Source: Candidatus Latescibacterota bacterium (GTDB taxonomy: Bacteria; Krumholzibacteriota; Krumholzibacteriia; G020349025). From it: a stretch of DNA of 58,065 nucleotides. The DNA is taken from positions 1,651,415 through 1,709,479 of the forward strand of contig CP070763.1 in NCBI GenBank assembly GCA_020349025.1, written 5' to 3'. The position numbers were made by a program, and so were the translations under genes. Position 1 is the stretch's first letter; every line of letters starts with the position of its first letter. Below the pieces are notes generated by a model. That model ran no database searches. It was not told where the DNA came from and worked only from the letters and a program-made list of their open reading frames with translations. Below, one piece after another: positions 1 through 8,500 of the stretch.

Positions 1-2
1 GG

Positions 3-704
3 CGCAACGTCGAAACGCCGGCGGAAGCACCGGTTGCCGAGCGCGAGGAGCTCGAGTCTGCCCTGGTGCTCGACGCGTTGGAGGAGGCGCCTGCGAGCGT
101 CGACGCCGACGCCCCCCCGCCTGTGCTCGCGCCCAAGCCGGCCACGCGCTTCGCTCTCGAGAAGAAGGAGCGCTCGCATGCCCCGGCGACGGCGGGGGAG
201 GCGGTTGCGACCGAAGAGCTCTTCGACGCTCCTGCGCCCCAAGCAGCCGTCCGCATGCTGCAGGCGCCCGCTGCGCCCACGGTCCACGCGTTCGTGAGCG
301 CGGCGCTCGCGGCCGATACGGTGCAGGCGCGCGAGCTTCTCGCCGTCGCCACGCGGCAGGGGAGCGTGCAGGAGTCGGATCGCGAGCAGATGCGCCGCTG
401 GCTGGGCGGCGGCAGCGCCGGGCTGCAGTCGGGGATCGCCTCGTCGCGCCTCGCCGCCGTTCCTACCGAAGGCTCTGCCGACGCGGGTTGGCTCGCTCTC
501 GACGCGCTGGTTTGGCCGCGGCGGGACGACCCGGTCTACGACCCCGTGGTGCGGGCGCTTGCGCTCGAGCTGACCTCGCGTGCACCCGTGTCGACTGCCA
601 TCACGGAGCGGGCGCACGCCTATCTGGAATGGTTGGAGGAGCGCGACCCCGCCGGGCACGACTCCTGGCGTGCCCTGCGTGAGGGGTTGCCACCGCGGCC
701 GTAG
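3..704 (+). CDS. Hypothetical protein, 5' end outside window
   Basis: The reading frame is open from the first bases of the window to a TAG at 702-704, so the true start lies upstream. About 233 residues are visible. The first ~90 are Ala/Pro/Glu-rich and look disordered. The remainder looks helical, ending in a Trp- and Arg-containing segment (AHAYLEWLEERDP). I recognise no domain and see no membrane segment in the visible part. The next gene starts about 78 bp downstream on the same strand. Function unknown; a spacer or regulatory protein is as likely as an enzyme. Confidence 0.6.
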   Translation, partial: RNVETPAEAPVAEREELESALVLDALEEAPASVDADAPPPVLAPKPATRFALEKKERSHAPATAGEAVATEELFDAPAPQAAVRMLQAPAAPTVHAFVSAALAADTVQARELLAVATRQGSVQESDREQMRRWLGGGSAGLQSGIASSRLAAVPTEGSADAGWLALDALVWPRRDDPVYDPVVRALALELTSRAPVSTAITERAHAYLEWLEERDPAGHDSWRALREGLPPRP

Positions 705-781
705 CGCAGGTGGCGGGCGGCCGTCGCGGCGCCTATCTTTCGACAAGACCCGGACGCCGCGCCAGATCGGATCGAGGAGCC

Positions 782-1438
782 GTGATCTTCATTCGCTGCA
801 TGCCAATGGCCGCCCTGCTTCTGGCGCTTGTAGGCGTGCTGCATGCGGCGCCGCGCTCCTACCTGGCGGCGAGTGGCGGCGCCGTCGTTCTCAACACCAA
901 CCTCGACGGCGACGTCGTAAGCGAGCGCGTCGTCGGCCAACTCGAGATCGGGATCGGGACGCATCTGAACGACAACCTGCTCCTGGAGGCAACCTTCGGC
1001 TTCCTGGGGCAGCAAGAGGGAGATGAACGCTTCCGCGCTCCCTCCGAGGTGTTGCCGCCCGAGAGCGAGATCACATTTCGTGTCGCCGTCAACCCGATGA
1101 TGGCCCGCCTGCGCTACACACGCACGGGGATGCGCACGGGCTACATGAAGCCGGAGTTCGCGGTGGGATTCGGTCTCTATCACGTCACGCGTTGGTTGCA
1201 GCCGCTTCCGGGGATCGAAGCGGAAACGACGAGCCGTCTCCTGCCTGCGCTCGAGTTCGGCTTTTCGGCGCTTTTCATTCTCGGCAAGAACTTCTCGGCG
1301 ACCTTTGGACCACGCTATACGATGACGCAACGCATCGATCTCGTCGAGAGCACCGATCATCTCGATGGCCTCTCCATTCTCCTCGGTTTCCGTTTCTTCC
1401 TCAAGAGTGCGCGCGACGAGTTCGAAGAACCCGGTTGA
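782..1438 (+). CDS. Small outer-membrane beta-barrel protein
   Basis: A 218-residue protein with a signal peptide (hydrophobic core MAALLLALVGVLHA, cleavage probably near HAA-PRS) followed by alternating polar/aromatic strands. These include repeated G-x-G and aromatic-ending segments (EFAVGFGLYHVTRW, EFGFSALFILG, ILLGFRFF) typical of 8-stranded OmpW/OmpA-like barrels. The frame opens at 710, but residues before 782 are Arg-rich and unlike a signal peptide. The GTG at 782 gives a proper n-region and has GAGGAG (774-779) just upstream, although the spacing is tight; ATG 800 is an alternative. Predicted location is the outer membrane. No specific role can be assigned. Confidence 0.6.
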   Translation: MIFIRCMPMAALLLALVGVLHAAPRSYLAASGGAVVLNTNLDGDVVSERVVGQLEIGIGTHLNDNLLLEATFGFLGQQEGDERFRAPSEVLPPESEITFRVAVNPMMARLRYTRTGMRTGYMKPEFAVGFGLYHVTRWLQPLPGIEAETTSRLLPALEFGFSALFILGKNFSATFGPRYTMTQRIDLVESTDHLDGLSILLGFRFFLKSARDEFEEPG

Positions 1439-1576
1439 TCCGCGCGCAGCCGCTGTCGTACAGCGCTCGCAACTGCGTGCACGCTCTCGACACGATCGGC
1501 AAGGATGTTCCGTTGCTCGCCTCGTTCCTGCGTGGCCTCTTGCTGTACTACCAGTTTCCATCCGACCACCTTGGTC

Positions 1577-1585
1577 TGTTACAAT
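1577..1585 (+). promoter_or_regulatory. Extended -10 promoter for the lipoprotein at 1640
   Basis: TG-T-TACAAT matches an extended -10 (TGnTATAAT) with one mismatch in the hexamer. No convincing -35 is present, as expected for this promoter class. Transcription would start near 1592, giving a ~48-nt leader before the GTG at 1640. Confidence 0.4.
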
Positions 1586-1639
1586 GGACTCGGCACTAAA
1601 TTGTTGTCGCCGTTCCATTCTCGAACCCCCTCCGCCCCC

Positions 1640-2044
1640 GTGAAGAAGTACGCGCTCCTCCCGCTTCTACTGCTCGCGTGCGCCTGTCTATTCGACAGCC
1701 CGCGTACGCTACCGGAGCATTTCGCGCTGCCGCAGTCGACGATTGCCCGCTATTGGCACTCGATGCTGGAGCATCGCCATCTCTCCGCGCTGCAGTGCTT
1801 CCTTCACGCCACCGGTGAAGGCGTCGAGCGCATGCTGCCGCTGCCCGATCTCGTCGAGCTGCGCGTGCGCGACTTCCGCGTCGCCGATCGCGGTCGCGGA
1901 CAGGTGGACGTCGCCTACAAGGTCGAGTACCGCGTCGCCATGGGCGATTCCCTCGAGCACTTCGAAACGGGCGATCGCTTGAGCCTCACGCACACCGGTT
2001 GGAAGATCGACCGGCCGCTTCTCCTCGCTTACGACCGCCGCTGA
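1640..2044 (+). CDS. Small putative lipoprotein
   Basis: A 134-residue protein. The chosen GTG start gives KK followed by a hydrophobic run and a lipobox (L-L-A-C, Cys near residue 14), so it should be lipidated and membrane-anchored. The mature part (about 115 residues) has an alpha+beta pattern resembling the NTF2/DUF4878-like fold: an early helix with conserved-looking W-H, then strands ending in GWKIDRPLLLAYDRR. That fold guess is weak. The frame is open further upstream to 1505 but reads through the promoter at 1577-1585 with coding-unlike composition, so the internal start is preferred. Confidence 0.55.
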   Translation: MKKYALLPLLLLACACLFDSPRTLPEHFALPQSTIARYWHSMLEHRHLSALQCFLHATGEGVERMLPLPDLVELRVRDFRVADRGRGQVDVAYKVEYRVAMGDSLEHFETGDRLSLTHTGWKIDRPLLLAYDRR

Positions 2045-2071
2045 GTGTCGCTGGCTGCGATCCACGCGCTA

Positions 2072-2080
2072 TGGTAGCGT
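2072..2080 (+). promoter_or_regulatory. Extended -10 next to the start codon at 2087
   Basis: TG-G-TAGCGT fits TGnTAnnnT and ends only 6 nt before the ATG at 2087. A transcription start 6-7 nt downstream would fall on the ATG, and there is no Shine-Dalgarno sequence, so a leaderless mRNA is suggested. Confidence 0.35.
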
Positions 2081-2086
2081 GCCCGC

Positions 2087-2767
2087 ATGTCGATCTTCGC
2101 GATCTCCGATCTGCATCTCGGCTCCGTCGTCGACAAGCCGATGGACCGCTTCGGTCCGGAGTGGCACGACCATTCCGACAGGATCGCCGAAAACTGGCGC
2201 AGCTGCGTCGGTGCAGGCGACAGCGTGCTCGTCTGTGGCGATACGTCGTGGGCCATGCGACTCGAAGAGGCTCGACCCGACCTCGACTATCTGGCCGCAC
2301 TCCCCGGGCGCAAGATCCTGCTGCGTGGCAACCACGACTACTGGTGGAGCAGCTTGCGCAAGCTGCGCGCAGTTCTGCCGCCCGACATCGTGCCGCTCCA
2401 GAACGACAGCGTCGAGGTGGAAGGGTATTGCGTCGGCGGCAGTCGCGGCTGGTTGCATCCGCACTCGGAGTCGCTGCCCGAAGATGTGCGCATCTACGAG
2501 CGCGAGCTCGGACGCCTGCGCGCCTCGCTGGAGTCGATCCAGGGAAACGGCCCGCGCATCGCCATGCTCCACTACCCGCCCTACCCGATCGAGACCGGGA
2601 GCTCGGCGGTCCTCGACCTTCTGCTCGAGTACGCCATCCAGATCTGTGTCTACGGGCACCTTCACGCCATGGAACCGGGAACCTACCCGGATGGCGTGCA
2701 CCGCGGCATCGGATTCCACTGCGTCTCGGTCGACCTCGTGGACTTCGCGCCTTTGCGGCTGACCTGA
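2087..2767 (+). CDS. Calcineurin-like metallophosphoesterase
   Basis: A 226-residue protein with the full set of metal-binding motifs of this superfamily in order: SDLHLG near residue 7, GDTSW near 51, GNHDYWW near 80, MLHYPP near 166 and YGHLHA near 186. The length and the GNHDYWW spelling match the small cytosolic predicted phosphohydrolases (COG1768-type). It lacks a signal peptide and has no close operon partner. Substrate unknown. Family assignment is secure from motifs; physiological role is not. Confidence 0.88.
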   Translation: MSIFAISDLHLGSVVDKPMDRFGPEWHDHSDRIAENWRSCVGAGDSVLVCGDTSWAMRLEEARPDLDYLAALPGRKILLRGNHDYWWSSLRKLRAVLPPDIVPLQNDSVEVEGYCVGGSRGWLHPHSESLPEDVRIYERELGRLRASLESIQGNGPRIAMLHYPPYPIETGSSAVLDLLLEYAIQICVYGHLHAMEPGTYPDGVHRGIGFHCVSVDLVDFAPLRLT

Positions 2768-2796
2768 CAGCGACGTCCACAGACCGTGGCTCTGGC

Positions 2797-2858
2797 TTGA
2801 GAAGGACAAGAGGCGCGACGGGCGCGACGTCGAGCCGCTCTTGTGAAAACTTTCTCAA
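2797..2858. other. Interrupted inverted repeat upstream of argF
   Basis: TTGAGAA (2797-2803) pairs with TTCTCAA (2852-2858), and CAAGAG (2807-2812) pairs with CTCTTG (2838-2843), with small internal loops between them. It lies after the phosphoesterase stop and before the argF promoter. It could act as a terminator, though it has no T-run, or as a protein-binding site. Confidence 0.4.
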
Positions 2859-2885
2859 TCTCCGCACGCCGCGGCGCACAACTGT

Positions 2886-2914
2886 TTGCCAACGGCACGG
2901 CGGCAGGGTAGAAT
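2886..2914 (+). promoter_or_regulatory. Sigma-70-type promoter for argF
   Basis: TTGCCA (2886-2891), 17-bp spacer, TAGAAT (2909-2914). The predicted start near 2921 leaves a ~155-nt leader before argF. The leader contains a short perfect inverted repeat, GTGGAA-ACA-TTCCAC (2959-2973). The ~300 bp between 2768 and 3076 otherwise hold only the inverted repeat at 2797-2858; I see no gene there. Confidence 0.55.
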
Positions 2915-3076
2915 GACACTCGGACGAAGGCGCAGCTCTTGCGTAGGAGCCTCGCAGGGTGGAAACATTCCACGATGTGACCGCCTGCAGTTTCGGAGGG
3001 GAGAGGCTCCCAGTGGAGTTGCGCCTTTCCTTGTGCCCGTTTTGGTCTCCGCTCCGACATCATCATGGAGGTTGCT

Positions 3077-4009
3077 GTGTCGCTTCGAGGCCGCAGCTTC
3101 ATCTCGCTCCACGAATACGACACAGAAGAGCTGCACACGATTCTGCGCCTCGCTTCGCGCCTGAAAGACGACCTGCGCATGGGCAAGCGCGAGCCGCTGC
3201 TGAACGGTCGCACGCTCGGAATGATCTTCCAGAAGAGCTCGACGCGGACACGTGTTTCGTTCGAGGCCGGGATGACCCAGCTCGGCGGGCATGCGCTCTT
3301 CCTGTCGAGCCAGGACCTGCAGCTCAATCGCGGTGAGACCGTCGCCGATACCGCGCGCGTTCTCGGCCGCTACGTCGACGCCATCATGGCGCGCACGTAC
3401 GCCCATGCCGACGTGGAGCAGCTCGCGCAGCACAGCGGCGTCCCCGTGATCAATGGGCTTTCCGACCTGCTCCATCCCTGTCAGGCGATGGCGGACCTGT
3501 TGACGATCCAGGAGAAGAAGGGGCGCCTTGCGGGGATCCAACTCGCCTACGTGGGCGACTCCAACAACGTCACCCACTCGCTCATGCAGGCGGGCGCGCG
3601 GATGGGGATGCATGTGCGCGTGGGTTCGCCCGCAGGCTTCGGACCGGACGCCGAAGTCTTGTCTCGAGCGCGGCGCATGGCGGCGCGGTCGGGCGCCACG
3701 ATCGAGCTGGACGAGGACCCGGTTGCCGCAGTCCGCGATGCGGACGTCGTCTACGCCGACACCTGGGCGAGCATGGGACAGGAGGCCGAGCGCGAAGCGC
3801 GCATCGAGGCACTCTCGCCCTACCAGGTGAACGAGGCGCTCCTGAGGCACGCGAGCGACGATGTGATCTTCATGCACTGTCTGCCGGCGCACCGCGGCGA
3901 AGAGGTCACGGCCGACGTCATCGACGGACCGCGGTCGGCTGTCATCGACGAAGCGGAGAACCGCCTCCACGTGCAGAAGGCGATTCTCGCGCTGCTCCTG
4001 GCTGCGTAG
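3077..4009 (+). CDS. argF: Ornithine carbamoyltransferase
   Basis: Catalyses carbamoyl phosphate + ornithine to citrulline, the sixth step of arginine synthesis (or the reverse in catabolism). The carbamoyl-phosphate site STRTR (about residues 55-59), the HPCQ motif, the ornithine-side D-x-x-S-M-G region (DTWASMG) and the C-terminal HCLPAHRGEE signature are all intact. At 310 residues it is normal for the family. The frame also has an ATG at 3065, but GGAGG at 3067-3071 sits exactly 5 nt before the GTG at 3077, so the ribosome-binding site decides for 3077. No other arg gene is adjacent; the next gene is convergent 6 bp away. Confidence 0.95.
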   Translation: MSLRGRSFISLHEYDTEELHTILRLASRLKDDLRMGKREPLLNGRTLGMIFQKSSTRTRVSFEAGMTQLGGHALFLSSQDLQLNRGETVADTARVLGRYVDAIMARTYAHADVEQLAQHSGVPVINGLSDLLHPCQAMADLLTIQEKKGRLAGIQLAYVGDSNNVTHSLMQAGARMGMHVRVGSPAGFGPDAEVLSRARRMAARSGATIELDEDPVAAVRDADVVYADTWASMGQEAEREARIEALSPYQVNEALLRHASDDVIFMHCLPAHRGEEVTADVIDGPRSAVIDEAENRLHVQKAILALLLAA

Positions 4010-4015
4010 CGGGCT

Positions 4016-5329
4016 TCAGGTCAGTCGCGTGCGCAGCACCTGCTCCAGGTCGGGTTCGGAGCCGCTGTCGTCGAGCTCGTAGGTGACGCGGGTGGCGGGC
4101 TTCTCCAGCTTCAGGATGCGCCCGAGATCGATCGGTGTGGCGACGATCACGGCTTCGCAATCCACGGCATTGATCGTGGCTTCGAGGTCGCGCATCTGCT
4201 GCTCGCCATAGCCCATCGCAGGGATCAGCGTGCCAATAGCCGGATAGATGCGGAAGGTCTCGGCGATCGAGCCCACGAGCCAGGGGCGTGGATCCACGAC
4301 TTCGGCGTCGTGTTGACGCGCTGCCAGCATGCCGGCGCCAAACTTCATGCCGCCATGTGTGAGCGTGGGACCATCCTCCACCACCACGACGCGGCGCCCG
4401 CGGATCTTCTCCGGATCCTGCACGTGGATCGGGCTGCTGGCGTGGATCCGGATCGATTCCGGATTGAGGCGACGCACGTTCTCCTCCACCGCGGCGACGT
4501 TCTCGGGTGCGGCCGAGTCGATCTTGTTGAAGAGCACGACATCGGCAAGCTCGAGGTTCTCGCGGCCCGGATAGTGTGAGATCTCGTGCCCCGGCCGGTG
4601 CGGATCGACGAGTGTGATGTGCAGCGTGGGGGCGAAGAAGGGGGTATCGTTGTTGCCGCCATCCCAGACCACCACATCCGCCTCCTGCACCGCCTCGGCG
4701 AGAATCGCGGCGTAGTCGACGCCGGCGTAGACGACGGCCTGGTTGCGGATGTGCGGCTCGTACTCCTCCATCTCCTCGATCGTGCAGTCGTGCTTCTGCA
4801 TGTCGTCGAGGGTCGCGAAACGTTGCACCCTTTGCGCCACCAGATCGCCGTATGGCATCGGGTGTCGCACGACGACGACACGCTTGCCGAGGTCGCGCAG
4901 GATCTGAACGACCCGCCGGCTCGTCTGGCTCTTCCCACACCCCGTGCGCACGGCGCACACGGCAACCACCGGGCGCGTCGAAGGCAACATCAGAGCGCGT
5001 GGGTCGGGCGTGGCGAAGGAGGCACCCGCGGCTTCGGCGCGTTTGCGAAGCGCGTCGACATGCTCGTACGAAACGTCGCTGTATGCGAACAGGACGTCGT
5101 CGACGGCGCGCGAACGCACGATCTCTTCGAGCTGCTCCTCCGCTTCGATCGAGATCCCCTGCGGATAGCCGGGCCCAGCCAGCTCGGGTGGGTAGCGGCG
5201 TCCGTCGATCCCAGGGATCTGGGCCGCGGTGAAGGCGACGACGTGCGTCTGGTCGTTGCCACGGTAGAGCGTGTTGAAGACGTGAAAGTCCTTGCCTGCG
5301 GCACCCAGAATGAGCAGCTGACGTGGCAT
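4016..5329 (-). CDS. Cyclic 2,3-diphosphoglycerate synthetase-like GTPase/ATPase (COG2403)
   Basis: A 437-residue protein. The N-terminal ~115 residues form a nucleotide-binding-like region starting LLILGAAGKDFHVFN, followed by a P-loop (R-T-G-C-G-K-S, residues 128-134). Further motifs are VVWDGGNNDTPF and the NKID-type guanine-binding-like motif VVLFNKIDSA. This layout matches the COG2403 family, whose archaeal members make cyclic 2,3-diphosphoglycerate. Whether bacterial members make that compound is not established. Start supported by AAGGAG upstream of the ATG. Convergent with argF. The family call is good, the biochemical call moderate. Confidence 0.75.
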   Translation of the reverse strand: MPRQLLILGAAGKDFHVFNTLYRGNDQTHVVAFTAAQIPGIDGRRYPPELAGPGYPQGISIEAEEQLEEIVRSRAVDDVLFAYSDVSYEHVDALRKRAEAAGASFATPDPRALMLPSTRPVVAVCAVRTGCGKSQTSRRVVQILRDLGKRVVVVRHPMPYGDLVAQRVQRFATLDDMQKHDCTIEEMEEYEPHIRNQAVVYAGVDYAAILAEAVQEADVVVWDGGNNDTPFFAPTLHITLVDPHRPGHEISHYPGRENLELADVVLFNKIDSAAPENVAAVEENVRRLNPESIRIHASSPIHVQDPEKIRGRRVVVVEDGPTLTHGGMKFGAGMLAARQHDAEVVDPRPWLVGSIAETFRIYPAIGTLIPAMGYGEQQMRDLEATINAVDCEAVIVATPIDLGRILKLEKPATRVTYELDDSGSEPDLEQVLRTRLT

Positions 5330-5497
5330 TCGTGCTCCTTCAGCTCCGGTGTTGTGCTCGACGCGTTCGCTCCGCGCCCGAAGCCCGACTGGAGACTACG
5401 GGCGCCACCCCGCCGACACAAGCCTGCAAACACAGCTTCGGCGCACGAAACCCAGCATTCAAAACGACTTGCGCTCACGGCCGGGTGGGCTCGCGGC

Positions 5498-5527
5498 TTG
5501 ACCCGCCGCGCACACGGTTCCTATACT
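5498..5527 (+). promoter_or_regulatory. Strong sigma-70-type promoter for the C25 peptidase
   Basis: TTGACC (5498-5503), 18-bp spacer, TATACT (5522-5527), the closest match to consensus in the window. Predicted start near 5534 gives a ~47-nt leader containing GGAG 6 nt before the ATG at 5581. Confidence 0.65.
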
Positions 5528-5580
5528 AAGGAAGCCACACGCCCGCCTCATTGGCCCATCCCCTGCGACCGGAGTTCGAC

Positions 5581-8500
5581 ATGACAGCCTTGGTGCACAG
5601 GCGGATCGCCGGGCTCGTCCTGGTGCTTGGGACGCTGCAGGCGTCGAGCGCCGGAGCTTTGGAGTGGAGCGTCCTCTCCGAGTCGGCCGATGGGCTGCGG
5701 CTCGTGATCGAGGTGCGCACTCCCGACCCGCGTCGCATCGAGACTTCGCTGGGCGGGGCGACGTTTACGCGCTTCGAGCTGCCAGACACGCGACCGGTCG
5801 GATCAGCGGGGGCGCCGGAGCTCCTGGTGGAGCATCGTCTCCTGGCAGTGCCACCCGGGGCGCAGGCGCGGTTGCGGGTGCTGGACACCGAGCTCCGCGA
5901 CCTCGGCACGGTCCGCGTCGTCCCGCGCGCCATTCTTGGCGTCCGCTACGGCGAAGGCGCCTCACCCGACGACCCCAGCTCGGCACTGCCCGATGAACGC
6001 CTCCTCTACGACCCGGCCCTCTACAACGCCGATGGCGCGCGGCGCGAGCCCGTGAGCCTGGGGCGCATCGGAACGCTGCGCCACCAGAGCGTGGTGCCGG
6101 TGGAAGTGTGGCCCCTGCTCTACGATCCCACCAGCGGGCGCCTGCAGCTCGTACGGCGCCTCCGCATCGAGATCCAGATCCAGCCTTCGGCGAGGGGAGC
6201 AGAGGCGCGCGACGCGGCTCGAGCGTTTCTCGCGACGCCTCGGTCGTGGCAGCGCGTGTATGCACACACGCTCCTGAACGCCGCGAGCAGCCGGCGCTGG
6301 CGGCGCGCGGCGGAGCGTGTGGAGCGGATTGCGGCTCCTTTGAAGAGTGGGATGCTACGTCCCGGTCTCCTGGCCGAGGAGGAGTGGAAGCTGCGCGTGC
6401 GGACGACGGGACCGGTGCGCGTGCCCGCGACCACCCTTTTGGCTTCCGGGATGCCGGATGGCACGCCGGTCGAGCGACTCCGGCTCGTGCTCAAGCGCTT
6501 CGATCCCGACGACTCTCTTGCGGCCCGCATCATCGAGATTCCGATCCTCGTCGAAGACCTGGATCAAGACGGTCTCTTCCGGAGCGGCGACAGCTTTCTC
6601 TTCCATGCGGAGTCGCCACGCGACGACAGTACGGCCGGCGAACGCGCCGCTCGCTACTCCTTCGACAACGTCTACTGGTTCTCGCTGACCGAGTCGGGAA
6701 CGCCGGCGCGCATTCCGGTGCGCGCACCGATCTCGAATCCGGGCCCGGGGCCGACGCGTTTTGCGCAAGAGATCACCGTCGAGGAGGATCTCATCCTCAA
6801 CCGCTGGGTGTTCGGCGAGGATGAGGAGCTCTATTTCATGCTGGATCGTCTGCCCGAAGCGCGGCGGAGCGTCGCGCTCCCGGGTCGTGCCGGCGATTCC
6901 GACATCGAGGTGTGCGTCGACACGCAGCAAGACTGGCTGCGGCGCCCCTTCAGCGTCTTCGCCGAGTTCCCGGGCGCTGCGCGCATCGCGCTGGGCAGCA
7001 GCCTCGGAGTCAATCCGCCGCGCACGCAGCCGCCGCCGCGGATCGTCGTCTGCGGCACGATTTCAGCCGCCAGCGTCGACGCCGGAGATCTCAGCGTGAT
7101 CCTGGTGGCGGATCCGGTCGAGGACGCGTACGACGATACGACGCCCTTCGTCGACAACATCGTGCTGCGCTACAACGCCGAGTATCGCGCCACGAACGAC
7201 CGCGTGCGCTGCACGAGCGGCACCGCAACGGGGCCCACCGCGCTGCGGATCGACGGCTTCACTGGTCAACCGCTCTTGGCGTGGAACGTCACCGATCCGA
7301 AGGCACCGACGGCATTCGATCTGGATGGCGCGCTCGACGCCGGGACGCTGACGCTCACCGACGACGTGCCGGCCGGGAGCGTCCAGAAGTACGTCGTCCG
7401 GCCCCAGTCGGAGATCCCGAACCTGCAGCCGGCCGAGGTCGAGCTCGACGCGCGCGACACGATTGCCGACGAGCTCGCCAACGGGCAGATCGGCGATTAC
7501 GACGTGCTTGTCGTGGCCTACGACGATTTCGCCGCTGATCCGGCGCTCCTCGAGTGGGCGGCGTTTCGCGAGTCGCAGGGACACCGTCTGCGCATCGTAC
7601 GCACGAGCGACGTCTACGATGCTTTCAGCGGCGGGCTTCTCCACTACGACGCCATCGATCGCTGCGTCAATCTGGCTTTCCGCAACTGGGGCATCTCCTT
7701 CGTCGCGCTGGTCGGGGATGGCAGCGAAGACGCAGCCGGCCTGATGTCCTCGAGTGGACCCAACTTGGTGCCGGCGCGCGTCGCGTACTTCACGGTGCGC
7801 GCGTCGAGTGGCGGCGGCGACGAGTACCGCAACGACATGCAGGAGCGTTACTACGCCAAGATGGACGGCCCCGGCGACGTGTGGCCCGATCTGCTGGTGG
7901 GGCGGCTTCCGGTGGGCGACACGCAAGAGCTGCGTCACGTCGTTGACAAGACGATCCTGTACGAGAATCCACGACCGGACGACGATGGCAGCTGGCGCAA
8001 GCGTGTGCTGCTGTTTTCCGACGACGAGTGGGTCCGGCGGCGCGTCGACGGGCGCACGGTGCATCGGCGCGGCTGTGCGGAGTGGGGCTTCTTCAACAGC
8101 ATTTGCCAGGCGTGCGAGATCGCAGACAACGCCTTTCCCGGCGACTTCGACTGCGTTCCCTTCTACATGCACGAGTTCAGCAACGAGCTCGCGGACCAGA
8201 TTCCGGAGCACACGCCGCTCGACACAGTCACGTGTGGGACGTTTCCGAACTGCAATCAGCCCGGCTACCTTGGCGAGCACTCCGGCTCGACGCAGACCGA
8301 GCTTGTCTTCTACACCAACGTCGGCAGGGCGCTCGTCGACTCGGTCGGCTCGGGCGTCCTTTTCTTCGCGCTGCAGTCCCACGCGAACCGCGCCGTCGTG
8401 ACCGACGAGCAGGTGATTCTGCGTCGCGGTGGCTCCTCCCCGATCGTGCCCGACTTCAACAACCATGGAAAACCGTTCGTCTTCTTCGGCCTCGGGTGCC

